From JAKEHA01 sp964560355 (GTDB lineage Bacteria > Krumholzibacteriota > Krumholzibacteriia > WVZY01 > JAKEHA01): a stretch of DNA of 64,000 nt. Positions 42,623-50,128 of the stretch are shown piece after piece. Below the pieces are notes generated by a model. That model was given only the letters and a program-made list of their open reading frames with translations. It was not told the origin of the DNA and did not search any database. Position 1 is the stretch's first letter. Each line of letters begins with the position of its first letter. Made by a program: the position numbers and the translations under genes. The DNA is taken from positions 48,736 to 112,735 of the forward strand of contig CAZLLI010000001.1 in the NCBI GenBank assembly GCA_964560355.1, in the 5' to 3' direction.

Positions 42623-43603
42623 TCAGCGCGCGAAGCGCGACGCCCCCGCGGCGGCCGTGCCGCCTTCGCTCGCCTCGACGTAGAGGCGGAAGGAGTCGCA
42701 CACGCGCAAGGGATCGCGCGGGTGGTCGCCGCCGCGCGACCCGATCGCGAGCAGCGCGCCGTCTTCGTCCAGGATGCGCAGCGGTCCCGTCACCGCGCCG
42801 ATGGTCGCCGCGCCGCGCACTTCCACCACGTCGGTGCGAAGCGGCGCCGCGCCGAAGAGGAGCGCGCGCTTCGCGCGCGCCGTCACCACCACCGCGGGCA
42901 GGAACGCGAGCGCGTCGCCCAAATCCAGCCCGACGACGTCGTCGATGCCGTCGGGCACCAGCTTGTCGGAGGGAATCGCGTCTTCGATCCGGAACGCGCC
43001 GATGCGCGAGCGCGTGAGGCTCGCGATCGACGCCGGCAGCCCCAGCTTGTCGCCCAAGTCCTTCGCGAGCGAGCGCACGTAGGTGCCGCGCGAGCAGCGC
43101 ACCACGCAGCCCACGATCGGGAGCTCCACCGCGACGACGTCGAACGAGTAGATTTGTACGGTGCGCGGCGCCGCTTCCGCGGGTGCGCCCGCGCGCGCGA
43201 GGTCGCTCATGCGCTTGCCGCCGCGCTTCAGGGCCGAGTACGCGGGCGGCGTCATGTGGTATTCGCCGACGAACGTCGCCGCCGCCGCGCGAATCGAGTC
43301 GATCGCGAGCGCCGGCACCGGCGTCTCGCGCACCACCTCGCCCTCCGCGTCGAGCGTCGTCGTCTCGACGCCGAGGCGCACGTCGAAGCGGTACTCCTTC
43401 TCGAGATTCATGAAGTGTTCGACGGCGCGCGTAGCGGCACCCGTGCACACCAAGAGCACACCGCGCGCGAGGTGGTCGAGCGTGCCCGCGTGACCGACGC
43501 GGCGAATCCCCGACAAGCGCCGCAGCGCCGCCACGATCTCGAACGAGGTCGGCCCGGCCGCCTTGTCGATCACGAACACGCGATTGTCGAAACGATTCAC
43601 CAT
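42623..43603 (-). CDS. truB: tRNA pseudouridine(55) synthase
   Basis: A 326-residue enzyme that makes pseudouridine 55 in the T-loop of tRNAs. The N-terminal DKAAGPTSFEIVAALRR and the catalytic segment RRVGHAGTLDHLARGVLLVC contain the essential Asp; the usual GTLDPLATGVL is here GTLDHLARGVL, two substitutions next to the active site. Other landmarks are KEYRFDVRLGVETTTLDAEG, YHMTPPAYSALKRGGKR and VRCSRGTYVRSLAKDLG. The ATG at 43603 follows a large inverted repeat that begins at the rbfA stop codon. Confidence 0.96.
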   Translation of the reverse strand: MVNRFDNRVFVIDKAAGPTSFEIVAALRRLSGIRRVGHAGTLDHLARGVLLVCTGAATRAVEHFMNLEKEYRFDVRLGVETTTLDAEGEVVRETPVPALAIDSIRAAAATFVGEYHMTPPAYSALKRGGKRMSDLARAGAPAEAAPRTVQIYSFDVVAVELPIVGCVVRCSRGTYVRSLAKDLGDKLGLPASIASLTRSRIGAFRIEDAIPSDKLVPDGIDDVVGLDLGDALAFLPAVVVTARAKRALLFGAAPLRTDVVEVRGAATIGAVTGPLRILDEDGALLAIGSRGGDHPRDPLRVCDSFRLYVEASEGGTAAAGASRFAR

Positions 43604-43613
43604 GGTCTACTTC

Positions 43614-43684
43614 GTGAGACTCGTCGAGGGGTTCTCGCTCCACCGCTTCGCGAGTTCCGCTCGTAGCCCCTCGACGAGTCTCAC
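43614..43684 (-). repeat. 18-bp perfect inverted repeat between rbfA and truB
   Basis: The arms 43614-43631 and 43667-43684 are perfect complements (GTGAGACTCGTCGAGGGG and its reverse complement), with a 35-base loop that contains a further CTCGC/GCGAG pair. The right arm includes the rbfA stop codon and the left arm ends 10 bases before the truB ATG. As RNA it would form a long stem in mid-operon. There is no U-tract, so a processing site, a translational control element or an inserted repeat is more likely than a terminator. Confidence 0.9.
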
Positions 43685-44046
43685 TCTTCTTTCTTCTTGT
43701 CGGTACTGTTGTCGCGCAGCACTTGCTCGATGCGGAACGAGCGATCGAGCGAGTCGTCGTACACCCAACGCAGCTCCGGCGACACCTTGACGTCCATGTG
43801 GCGCACCAGCACGCGGCGCATGAACGGCGTCGCCGCCTTGAGACCCTTGAGCGTCTCCGCGCGCTGCACCTCGTCGCCCATCACGCTGAACAAGACCTTC
43901 GCGCTCGACAGGTCGTTGCTCACGCGCACGCCGACGATGGTCACCAACCCGACGCGCGGGTCCTTGATCTCGGTGAGCACGAGCTCGCTCAAGACTTCCT
44001 TCATGAGCTCGTTGACGCGCTCGATTCTGTAGTTTGATCGGGTCAT
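43681..44046 (-). CDS. rbfA: 30S ribosome-binding factor A
   Basis: A 121-residue KH-fold maturation factor of the 30S subunit. YRIERVNELMKEVLSELVLTEIKDPRVGLVTIVGVRVSNDLSSAKVLFSV is the canonical N-terminal half, and the segment RHMDVKVSPELRWVYDDSLDRSFRIEQVL is the canonical C-terminal half. It lies 7 bases after the YlxP-like gene. The stop codon is embedded in an 18-bp inverted repeat. Confidence 0.97.
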   Translation of the reverse strand: MTRSNYRIERVNELMKEVLSELVLTEIKDPRVGLVTIVGVRVSNDLSSAKVLFSVMGDEVQRAETLKGLKAATPFMRRVLVRHMDVKVSPELRWVYDDSLDRSFRIEQVLRDNSTDKKKEE

Positions 44047-44053
44047 GTAACGC

Positions 44054-44335
44054 CTACCGAAATTCCTCCAGCGCGTCGGACAGCTCGACGCGGTGGTCGC
44101 CTTCGACGAAGCGGCGCACTTGCGCGCAGGTTCCGTCGACCGATTCGCGGTCCGAGCCCACGATGGCGACCGCGATCATCGTTCGCTGCCACTTGTCCTG
44201 GTAGTCGACCTCGGCCACGGAGACGTTGAAACGGCTGCGGAGTCTCTCTTTGAGACTCTTCAGCACGAAGCGCTTCTCTTTCAACGAAGAAGAGCCGGGG
44301 ATCAGAAGATCGACGGTCAAGAGCTTGACCAACAT
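44054..44335 (-). CDS. ylxP: DUF503 (YlxP-like) protein
   Basis: A 93-residue protein of the DUF503 family, usually found between infB and rbfA, as here. Signature parts are VDLLIPGSSSLKEKRFVLKSLKERLRSRFNVSVAEVDYQDKWQRTMIAVAIVG. Its biochemical role is not settled; location and small basic character suggest a ribosome- or RNA-related function. It starts 39 bases after the infB stop codon and ends 7 bases before rbfA. Confidence 0.93.
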   Translation of the reverse strand: MLVKLLTVDLLIPGSSSLKEKRFVLKSLKERLRSRFNVSVAEVDYQDKWQRTMIAVAIVGSDRESVDGTCAQVRRFVEGDHRVELSDALEEFR

Positions 44336-44374
44336 CGCACGAAGACGCGCCCGGCGTTACGACCGCGGCGCCGG

Positions 44375-46945
44375 TTACACCACGCGGGCTTTCTCCTCGA
44401 CCACGAACGCCTCGATGATGTCGCGTTCCACGAAGTCGTCGAAGCCCGCAACCCCGATACCGCACTCGAAGTTCTGCGCGACCTCGCGCGCGTCGTCCTG
44501 GAAGCGCTTGAGCGACGAGATCTTCCCCTTGGGCACGATGACTTCGCCGCCTCGAATCACGCGCGCGCTCGCATTGCGCTGGATGGTTCCTTCCACCACC
44601 ATGCAGCCCGCGATGGTGCCGAGCTTCGAAACGCGGAAGATCTTGCGCACTTCGGCGCGCCCCAGCACGCGTTCGACGAAGATCGGCTCCAGCATGCCCT
44701 TGAGCGCCTTGTCGATGTCTTCCAGGGCTTCGTAGATGATGCGGTAGCTGCGCACCTCGATGCCCTTGAGCTTCGCGATGTCCTTGGCCTTGGGTGTTAC
44801 CTTGGTGTTGAACGCGATGATGACGGCGTTGGTGCTCTGCGCCAAGAGCACGTCGGACTCCGACACGCCGCCGACACCGCCGTGCACGACGTTGACCTTG
44901 ATACCCTCGACGTTCATCTGCACGAGGCTGTCGCGCAGGGCTTCCAGCGAGCCGTTGGTGTCGGCCTTGAGCACGACGTTGAGCTCCTTGACGGCGCCGC
45001 CCTGAATCTGCGCGTACAGCTCTTCCAACGTGAGCGCCTTGGTGGGTTCGAGACCCTTGGTGCGCAGCACTTCCTGGCGCTTCGCCGCCACTTCGCGCGC
45101 CTCGCGCTCGTTCTTGACCGCGATGAAGGCGTCGCCCGCTTCCGGCAGACCGTCCGCGCCCAGCACGACGACCGGCGTCGACGGGCCCGCTTCGCGCACC
45201 GCCTTGCCCGCGTGGTCGAACAGCGATCGCACCTTGCCGTACTCGTTGCCGACGACGAACACGTCGCCGATGCGCAGCGTTCCCTGCTGCACGAGCACCG
45301 TGATCAAGATGCCGCGTCCTTCTTCCTTGCGCACCTCGACCACGACGCCTTGCGCGCGCGCGGTCGGGTCGGCTCTGAGCTCGGCGAGCTCGGCCTGGAG
45401 CAGGATCATCTCGAGCAGCTTGTCGATATTCTTGCCGGTCTTGGCCGACACTTCCACCGACACCACGTCGCCGCCGTAACCTTCGACCAGGACGCTCTGC
45501 TGCGCGAGCTGCTGCATGAGCGCGCCAACGTTGGCGGTCGGAAGGTCGGTCTTGTTCATGGCCACGATCATCGGCACCTTGGCCGCGCGCACGTGGTTGA
45601 TGGCTTCGATGGTCTGCGGCATGACGCCGTCGTCGGCCGCGACGACGAGCACGACGATGTCGGTGCTCTTGGCGCCGCGCGCACGCATGGCGGTGAACGC
45701 TTCGTGGCCCGGCGTGTCGATGAAGGTGATCTTGCCGTTGGGCGTCGACACTTCGTACGCGCCCACGTGCTGCGTGATGCCGCCCGCTTCGCCCGCGGCC
45801 ACGTTGGCCTTGCGAATGTAGTCGAGGATCGACGTCTTGCCGTGGTCGACGTGGCCCATCACGGTGACGACGGGCGCGCGCGCGGCCAGCTTGGCGGGGT
45901 CGATCTGCGCGTCGAGCTTGAGCTGGGTCTCGCCGAACGACGCCTCGACGTCGACGCGGCGGCCGAGTTCTTCCGCGACCAGCTCGATGGCGTCGCGGTC
46001 GAGCGCGGTGGCGGCGTCGCCCTGGATGTCGAGCTGTCCCATGCGCGACACCACTTCGTCGGCGGAGATACCGAGCGCGTAGCCCAAGTCCGCCGCGGTG
46101 GCGCCCGCCTGCACCCGCACCGGCGGCAGGTTCTCGGTTTCGACGGGACCGGGACGCGACTTGCGACGCTTGGTCTTGCGCGTCGTCTCCATCTTGGCCA
46201 GCGTGCGGCGCACGCTCTCGCGCACTTGTTCGGCGTCGCTGGCCTTGGCGTGCACGTGGCCGTGGCCGCGCTTGTGTTCTTCCTCCGCCTCCACCAACTC
46301 GGCAGCGACTTCCGCCGGTGTGTCGGGTTCGATCGCGATGAGCGGCTCCATGGGCGCCTTCGCGAGCTCGTCGAGCGGTGTCAGTTTCTTGGGCTTGGGC
46401 GGCGTGTGCGGCTTGGGCGCGGGGGCGGGCGCGACCGCGGCGGCCGCCTTCTTGTCCCCGGCCTTGCTCGGTTTTGCTTCCGCGACGGCGGGCTTCGCAC
46501 CCTTCGCGGGCGCGACCGCGACGGCGGTCTTTTCCGACGCCTTCGCGTCTTTCTTATCCGGCTTCTCGGCCTTCGGCTTCTCGGCCGGCGCTTCGACGAC
46601 GGCGGGCGCGGGCTTGGTCGCCTTCGCGAGCTTGACCTTGGGCTTGTCCTTCGCGGGCTCGGGAGCCGCTTCGGGCTCGGGACCCTTCGCCTTGCGCAGC
46701 TTCACCTTGGCCTTGGCGGTGTCGACCGCGGCGGCCTTGGTCGCCTTGGCCGCCTTCGACGGCGCCTTGGCCTTGGTCTTCTTGCCCGACGTCTGCGCCC
46801 AACTGAAATGGCGATCGAGCGCCGTCAGCATGTCGTAGTCGACAGCGCTGTTGGGATTCGCCACCGAGTAGCCCGCGTTCTTGAGGAGCGCGATCAGCTC
46901 GTCGTTGGTGACGTTGTACTTCTTGGCCAGTTCGGAAATGCGCAT
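44375..46945 (-). CDS. infB: Translation initiation factor IF-2
   Basis: An 856-residue GTPase that places initiator tRNA on the 30S subunit. A short N-terminal domain (MRISELAKKYNVTNDELIALLKNAGYSV) is followed by a long Ala/Lys/Pro-rich linker (about 60-220) and a second IF2_N domain (LGYALGISADEVVSRMGQLDIQGDAATALD). The G domain starts near residue 355: VTVMGHVDHGKTSILDYI (G1), DTPGHEAF (G3), NKTDLP (G4), SAKTGKNID (G5). Domains II to IV follow to the C-terminal formyl-Met-tRNA-binding barrel (ECGIGVAGFDDFVERDIIEAF). The start codon directly abuts the nusA stop codon, indicating translational coupling. Confidence 0.97.
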   Translation of the reverse strand: MRISELAKKYNVTNDELIALLKNAGYSVANPNSAVDYDMLTALDRHFSWAQTSGKKTKAKAPSKAAKATKAAAVDTAKAKVKLRKAKGPEPEAAPEPAKDKPKVKLAKATKPAPAVVEAPAEKPKAEKPDKKDAKASEKTAVAVAPAKGAKPAVAEAKPSKAGDKKAAAAVAPAPAPKPHTPPKPKKLTPLDELAKAPMEPLIAIEPDTPAEVAAELVEAEEEHKRGHGHVHAKASDAEQVRESVRRTLAKMETTRKTKRRKSRPGPVETENLPPVRVQAGATAADLGYALGISADEVVSRMGQLDIQGDAATALDRDAIELVAEELGRRVDVEASFGETQLKLDAQIDPAKLAARAPVVTVMGHVDHGKTSILDYIRKANVAAGEAGGITQHVGAYEVSTPNGKITFIDTPGHEAFTAMRARGAKSTDIVVLVVAADDGVMPQTIEAINHVRAAKVPMIVAMNKTDLPTANVGALMQQLAQQSVLVEGYGGDVVSVEVSAKTGKNIDKLLEMILLQAELAELRADPTARAQGVVVEVRKEEGRGILITVLVQQGTLRIGDVFVVGNEYGKVRSLFDHAGKAVREAGPSTPVVVLGADGLPEAGDAFIAVKNEREAREVAAKRQEVLRTKGLEPTKALTLEELYAQIQGGAVKELNVVLKADTNGSLEALRDSLVQMNVEGIKVNVVHGGVGGVSESDVLLAQSTNAVIIAFNTKVTPKAKDIAKLKGIEVRSYRIIYEALEDIDKALKGMLEPIFVERVLGRAEVRKIFRVSKLGTIAGCMVVEGTIQRNASARVIRGGEVIVPKGKISSLKRFQDDAREVAQNFECGIGVAGFDDFVERDIIEAFVVEEKARVV

Positions 46946-48484
46946 CTATTCCTTCGCGTCCTTGCCTTCGTTGTCCGCCGGCGCGGCGGCGTCGCCGGGC
47001 GCTTCCGCCGCGGGTTCGGCCGGCGCTTCCGCGGGAGCTTCCGCGGCGGCTTCGGCCGGTGCTTCGTCCTCGACCTCGGCCGGGTCGCGGAACAACTGCG
47101 CCGCGGTCAGCTTCTTGGTTTCCTTCTTGGGTTCTTCGGTTTCCGCTTCGAGCATGCTCTCGTCGAAGAGCGGCTTCTCCTGCCGCTTCTTCTCCTCGCG
47201 GTCCTCGTTTTCCTTCTTGATCAACTCTTCGAGCGCCTTCTCGAGTTCCTTGACGGTGCCCTGCGCGGTCTCCATCAACTTCTCGACCGTGCGCTCGCCG
47301 AAGCCGGGGATCTCGATGAGCTTGGCGACCGGCGTCTTGATGAGCTTCTGCACCGTGTTGATGCCGGCCTCGCGCAGCTTCTCCGCCATCTTGTCGGAGA
47401 CGCCGACCATCTCTTCGATCGGCATGAGCAGGTGCTCCTGCAGGCGCTGGCGCTGCTCGAGCTCGCGCGACGACACCAATTCGATCTGCCAGCCGGTGAG
47501 GCGGGCGGCCAGGCGGACGTTCTGCCCTTCCTTGCCGATCGCGAGCGAGAGCTGGTCCTCTTCGACCACCACGGTGACGGTCTTGGTCTCGATGTCGGGG
47601 CGCACCTGCGTGATCTTCGCGGGCGAAAGAGCGCGCGACACGAAGGTCTGCACGTCGTCGCTCCACGGCACGATGTCGATGCGCTCGCCCGAAAGCTCGT
47701 TGACAACCGCCTGCACGCGCGAGCCCTTCATGCCCACGCACGCGCCCACCGCGTCGACGCGGTCGTCGCGCGAATACACCGCGATCTTGGAGCGACCGCC
47801 CGCTTCGCGCGCGATGCTCTTGATCTCGATCAAGCCTTCGTAGATTTCCGGCACTTCTTGGATGAACAGCGCCTTCAGGAACTCGGGGCTGGTGCGCGAG
47901 AGCGTGATCATCGGCCCCTTGGCTTCCTTGTCGACCTTCATCACCACGGCGCGGATCGACGAGCCCTGGTTGTAGCGCTCGCGGCGAATCTGGTCCTTCT
48001 TGGGCATGAACGCCTCGGCGCTCCCGAGGTTCACCAGAATCCCGGTGCGGTCGATCTGCTGCACCGAACCCGAGACGATTTCGTTGGTGCGATCCTTGTA
48101 CTCTTCGAACACGCGGTCGCGTTCGAACTCGCGGATCTTCTGCATCAGGATCTGCTTGGTGACCTGGATGGCGTTGCGACCGAACTCTTCGAAAGGAAGG
48201 TTGATCTCGATGGCGTCGCCGGCTTCGGCGCCGTCCGCGTACTCCTGCGCGTCGGCGACCGAAATCTGCAGGCTCGGGTCCTCGACGATATCGACGACGT
48301 TCTTCACCAAGAACAGCTCGATGGAGCCGTGGCCGTCGTCTTCGATGCGGACCTCGGCGGTCGGGCCGTACTTGCGGCGCACGGCCGACGCGAAGCCCTG
48401 CGTCAGCGTGTCCATGAGGATGGCGCGATCCAACCGCCGCTCGCGGATGAGCTGGTTGAACGCTTCTGCAAAGTGGATGCTCAT
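46946..48484 (-). CDS. nusA: Transcription termination/antitermination factor NusA
   Basis: A 512-residue RNA-polymerase-associated factor controlling pausing, termination and antitermination. The N-terminal polymerase-binding domain (MSIHFAEAFNQLIRERRLDRAILMDTL) is followed by the S1 domain (IVSGSVQQIDRTGILVNLGSAEAFMPKKDQ, about 133-200), KH1 and KH2 (DDRVDAVGACVGMKGSRVQAVVNEL; SLAIGKEGQNVRLAARLTGW), a helix-hairpin-helix part (VQKLIKTPVAKLIEIPGFGERTVEKL) and an acidic Ala/Glu/Pro tail. It follows rimP directly and abuts infB without spacing. Confidence 0.97.
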   Translation of the reverse strand: MSIHFAEAFNQLIRERRLDRAILMDTLTQGFASAVRRKYGPTAEVRIEDDGHGSIELFLVKNVVDIVEDPSLQISVADAQEYADGAEAGDAIEINLPFEEFGRNAIQVTKQILMQKIREFERDRVFEEYKDRTNEIVSGSVQQIDRTGILVNLGSAEAFMPKKDQIRRERYNQGSSIRAVVMKVDKEAKGPMITLSRTSPEFLKALFIQEVPEIYEGLIEIKSIAREAGGRSKIAVYSRDDRVDAVGACVGMKGSRVQAVVNELSGERIDIVPWSDDVQTFVSRALSPAKITQVRPDIETKTVTVVVEEDQLSLAIGKEGQNVRLAARLTGWQIELVSSRELEQRQRLQEHLLMPIEEMVGVSDKMAEKLREAGINTVQKLIKTPVAKLIEIPGFGERTVEKLMETAQGTVKELEKALEELIKKENEDREEKKRQEKPLFDESMLEAETEEPKKETKKLTAAQLFRDPAEVEDEAPAEAAAEAPAEAPAEPAAEAPGDAAAPADNEGKDAKE

Positions 48485-49003
48485 TTAATCCTCGCCTCGG
48501 CGCGCTTTCCAATTCGCGGGGCGCCGATCCTTGTCTCGCTTCTTGTCGATCTTGTATTCCTGATTGATAAGGTTCGCTTTGACGATGTCGCCGAGCGGCA
48601 CGATCACTTCGCCGCTTTCCGTGTCGAGGACGAGTGCGGCCTCCGTGCACGACCGAATGCGCCCCAGGTACGTGGTGCGCCCGCTCTCCGCGCGCTCCGC
48701 GACCACCTTGGCGTCGCTGCCCACGAAGCGCTGGAAGTGCGCTTCCGTCGTGAGCGGCCGGTTGCTCCCCGGCGACGACACCTCGAGCAGAAAGCTGCCC
48801 GGGAACGGGTCTTCGCGATCGAGCACGAGGCCGATGGCGCGGCTCACGCGCGCGCAATCGCCGACGGTCACGCCTTCGGGTCTGTCGATGAACAACCGCA
48901 CGACCGGGTGACGCGGGCTCCCCACCACTTCGAGCTTCACGCACTCGAAACCGAGGCTTTCGAGCTCGGGCACGATCAGCTTATCGATTTCCCGTTCTGT
49001 CAC
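48485..49003 (-). CDS. rimP: Ribosome maturation factor RimP
   Basis: A protein of about 172 residues for 30S assembly. Diagnostic parts are LIVPELESLGFECVKLEVVG, VVRLFIDRPEGVTVGDCARVSRAIGLVLDREDPFPGSFLLEVSSPGSNRPL and YLGRIRSCTEAALVLDTESGEVIVPLGDIVKANL. The GTG at 49003 (VTEREIDKL) gives the usual N-terminus. A TTG at 49042 would add 13 residues but lies inside the U-tract of the leader hairpin. No Shine-Dalgarno is clear. It is the first gene of the translation operon; its stop codon is adjacent to the nusA ATG. Confidence 0.93.
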   Translation of the reverse strand: MTEREIDKLIVPELESLGFECVKLEVVGSPRHPVVRLFIDRPEGVTVGDCARVSRAIGLVLDREDPFPGSFLLEVSSPGSNRPLTTEAHFQRFVGSDAKVVAERAESGRTTYLGRIRSCTEAALVLDTESGEVIVPLGDIVKANLINQEYKIDKKRDKDRRPANWKARRGED

Positions 49004-49043
49004 GATCGGCCGGCAACGGATGGAGACGAAACCGGACGGCAAT

Positions 49044-49068
49044 AAAAAAGTGGGCGACCCCGCCCACT
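49044..49068 (-). terminator. Intrinsic terminator or attenuator directly before rimP
   Basis: On the minus strand AGTGGGCG-GGGT-CGCCCACT forms an 8-bp stem followed by a run of T. It can end transcripts coming from sprA and the cyclase gene. Because the only promoter candidate for rimP lies upstream of it, it could also act as an attenuator of the rimP-nusA-infB operon. Confidence 0.8.
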
Positions 49069-49095
49069 GGTCAGCACACCCTCAACACGAAGGAA

Positions 49096-49124
49096 TTTCT
49101 AGCACATCCGGCCGAATCGCGCAA
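49096..49124 (-). promoter_or_regulatory. Candidate promoter of the rimP-nusA-infB operon
   Basis: TTGCGC (49124-49119), 17 bases, then TAGAAA (49101-49096) with a TG one base before the -10 (extended -10). The predicted start near 49089 lies before the terminator-like hairpin, giving an 86-base leader to the rimP GTG. Confidence 0.45.
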
Positions 49125-49169
49125 GGGCGGCTTGGCGAGCGAAGGGCTGGCGCCGCCCGCGCGCACGCG

Positions 49170-50126
49170 CTACTGCGGGGCGTAGTCGAAGTTGTAGACG
49201 ATATCCCGTAGCAGCGTAATGACTTGAGCGAGCTTGGCGGGGTCGACTTGGGAGCGATCGTCCCCCAGGGTATGCCAGGCCGCGTAGTCGTAGCCGAAGA
49301 GGTCGACCGCGGGGATCCCGGCCTGCAGAAAGGGGACGTGGTCGTCGACCATCGCCGGGCCGTCGACCGCCTCGAAATAGTCCAGGCCGAGTGCGGCCGC
49401 GCGCGCGAACACGTAGTCGGTCCAACGGCCCGCGTGCTCCTTCGAGAATCCCTCGCGTCGCACGCGCGTGCCCTGTCCGCCCACCATGTCGAGCAAGATC
49501 GCTTGCGCGGGACGATATCCGCCGAGTGTCGCCACGAAGTGCTTCGACCCCAGCAGGTAGTGGTCGATGTCGTGCTGCTTGCCGTAGTCCTCGCCGTCGA
49601 AGAACACGATGTCGACGCCGACCTTCTGGGGCGCGCGCGCGCCCAAGAGACGCGCGACTTCGAGGAGCGCGCCCACTCCCGCCGCGCCGTCGACCGCGCC
49701 CGGGATCGGTTGCGACCACAGCGTGGAGTCGGCCTCCTGGTCCGCCCACGGGCGCGAGTCGTAGTGCGCGCACAACAGCACGCGGTGATCTTCCTCGGGC
49801 GCGAAGCTCCCCACGATGTTCATGAGGCGAAGCGGCGTGGTGCCGTAGGGGTCATCGACTTCCCACGACTGCACCGACACGCGCGCGCCGTAACGCTCGA
49901 GGGTGTGCGCGAGATAGCGCGCGGCGTTGTCGCGCGCGCGCGAACCCGGGACGCGCGGGCCGTAGCTCAATTGACGCTCGACGTGGACCATCGCGCTGTC
50001 GACGTTCCCCGCGGGCGGCGCGCCCGCGCCGCACCCGAACGCCGACGCGGAGAGCGCGCACGCGCACGCGAGCGCGTGAGCGCGCCGGCGCGCGCGCGGC
50101 GACGAATCGAAGTCCCTCGTTCGCAT
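49170..50126 (-). CDS. Glutaminyl-peptide cyclotransferase-like M28 metalloenzyme
   Basis: A 318-residue exported protein; the hydrophobic start ends near SAFGC32, a possible atypical lipobox. The M28 core has H121 (LLCAHYDSRPWAD), zinc-ligand D146 (IPGAVDGAAGVGALLEVARLL), the FFDGEDYG segment with E179 and D180, YLLGSKHF, D213 (ILLDMVGG), DDHVPFLQAGIPAVDL and W284-H285-T (AAWHTLGDD). DDHxPFLxxGxP together with WHTxxD is the signature that separates glutaminyl cyclases from M28 aminopeptidases. These enzymes convert N-terminal Gln to pyroglutamate. The gene starts 2 bases after the sprA stop codon. Many secreted proteins in this window have Gln at mature +1, the expected substrates. D180 sits where human QC has Glu202, so ligand geometry may differ. 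Confidence 0.88.
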   Translation of the reverse strand: MRTRDFDSSPRARRRAHALACACALSASAFGCGAGAPPAGNVDSAMVHVERQLSYGPRVPGSRARDNAARYLAHTLERYGARVSVQSWEVDDPYGTTPLRLMNIVGSFAPEEDHRVLLCAHYDSRPWADQEADSTLWSQPIPGAVDGAAGVGALLEVARLLGARAPQKVGVDIVFFDGEDYGKQHDIDHYLLGSKHFVATLGGYRPAQAILLDMVGGQGTRVRREGFSKEHAGRWTDYVFARAAALGLDYFEAVDGPAMVDDHVPFLQAGIPAVDLFGYDYAAWHTLGDDRSQVDPAKLAQVITLLRDIVYNFDYAPQ

Positions 50127-50128
50127 CG

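Noticed and set aside
44093..49045. A plus-strand open frame of 1650 codons opposite infB, nusA and rimP
   Set aside because: It is antisense to three certain genes and is an artefact of high GC at third codon positions, which removes stop codons from one opposite frame.
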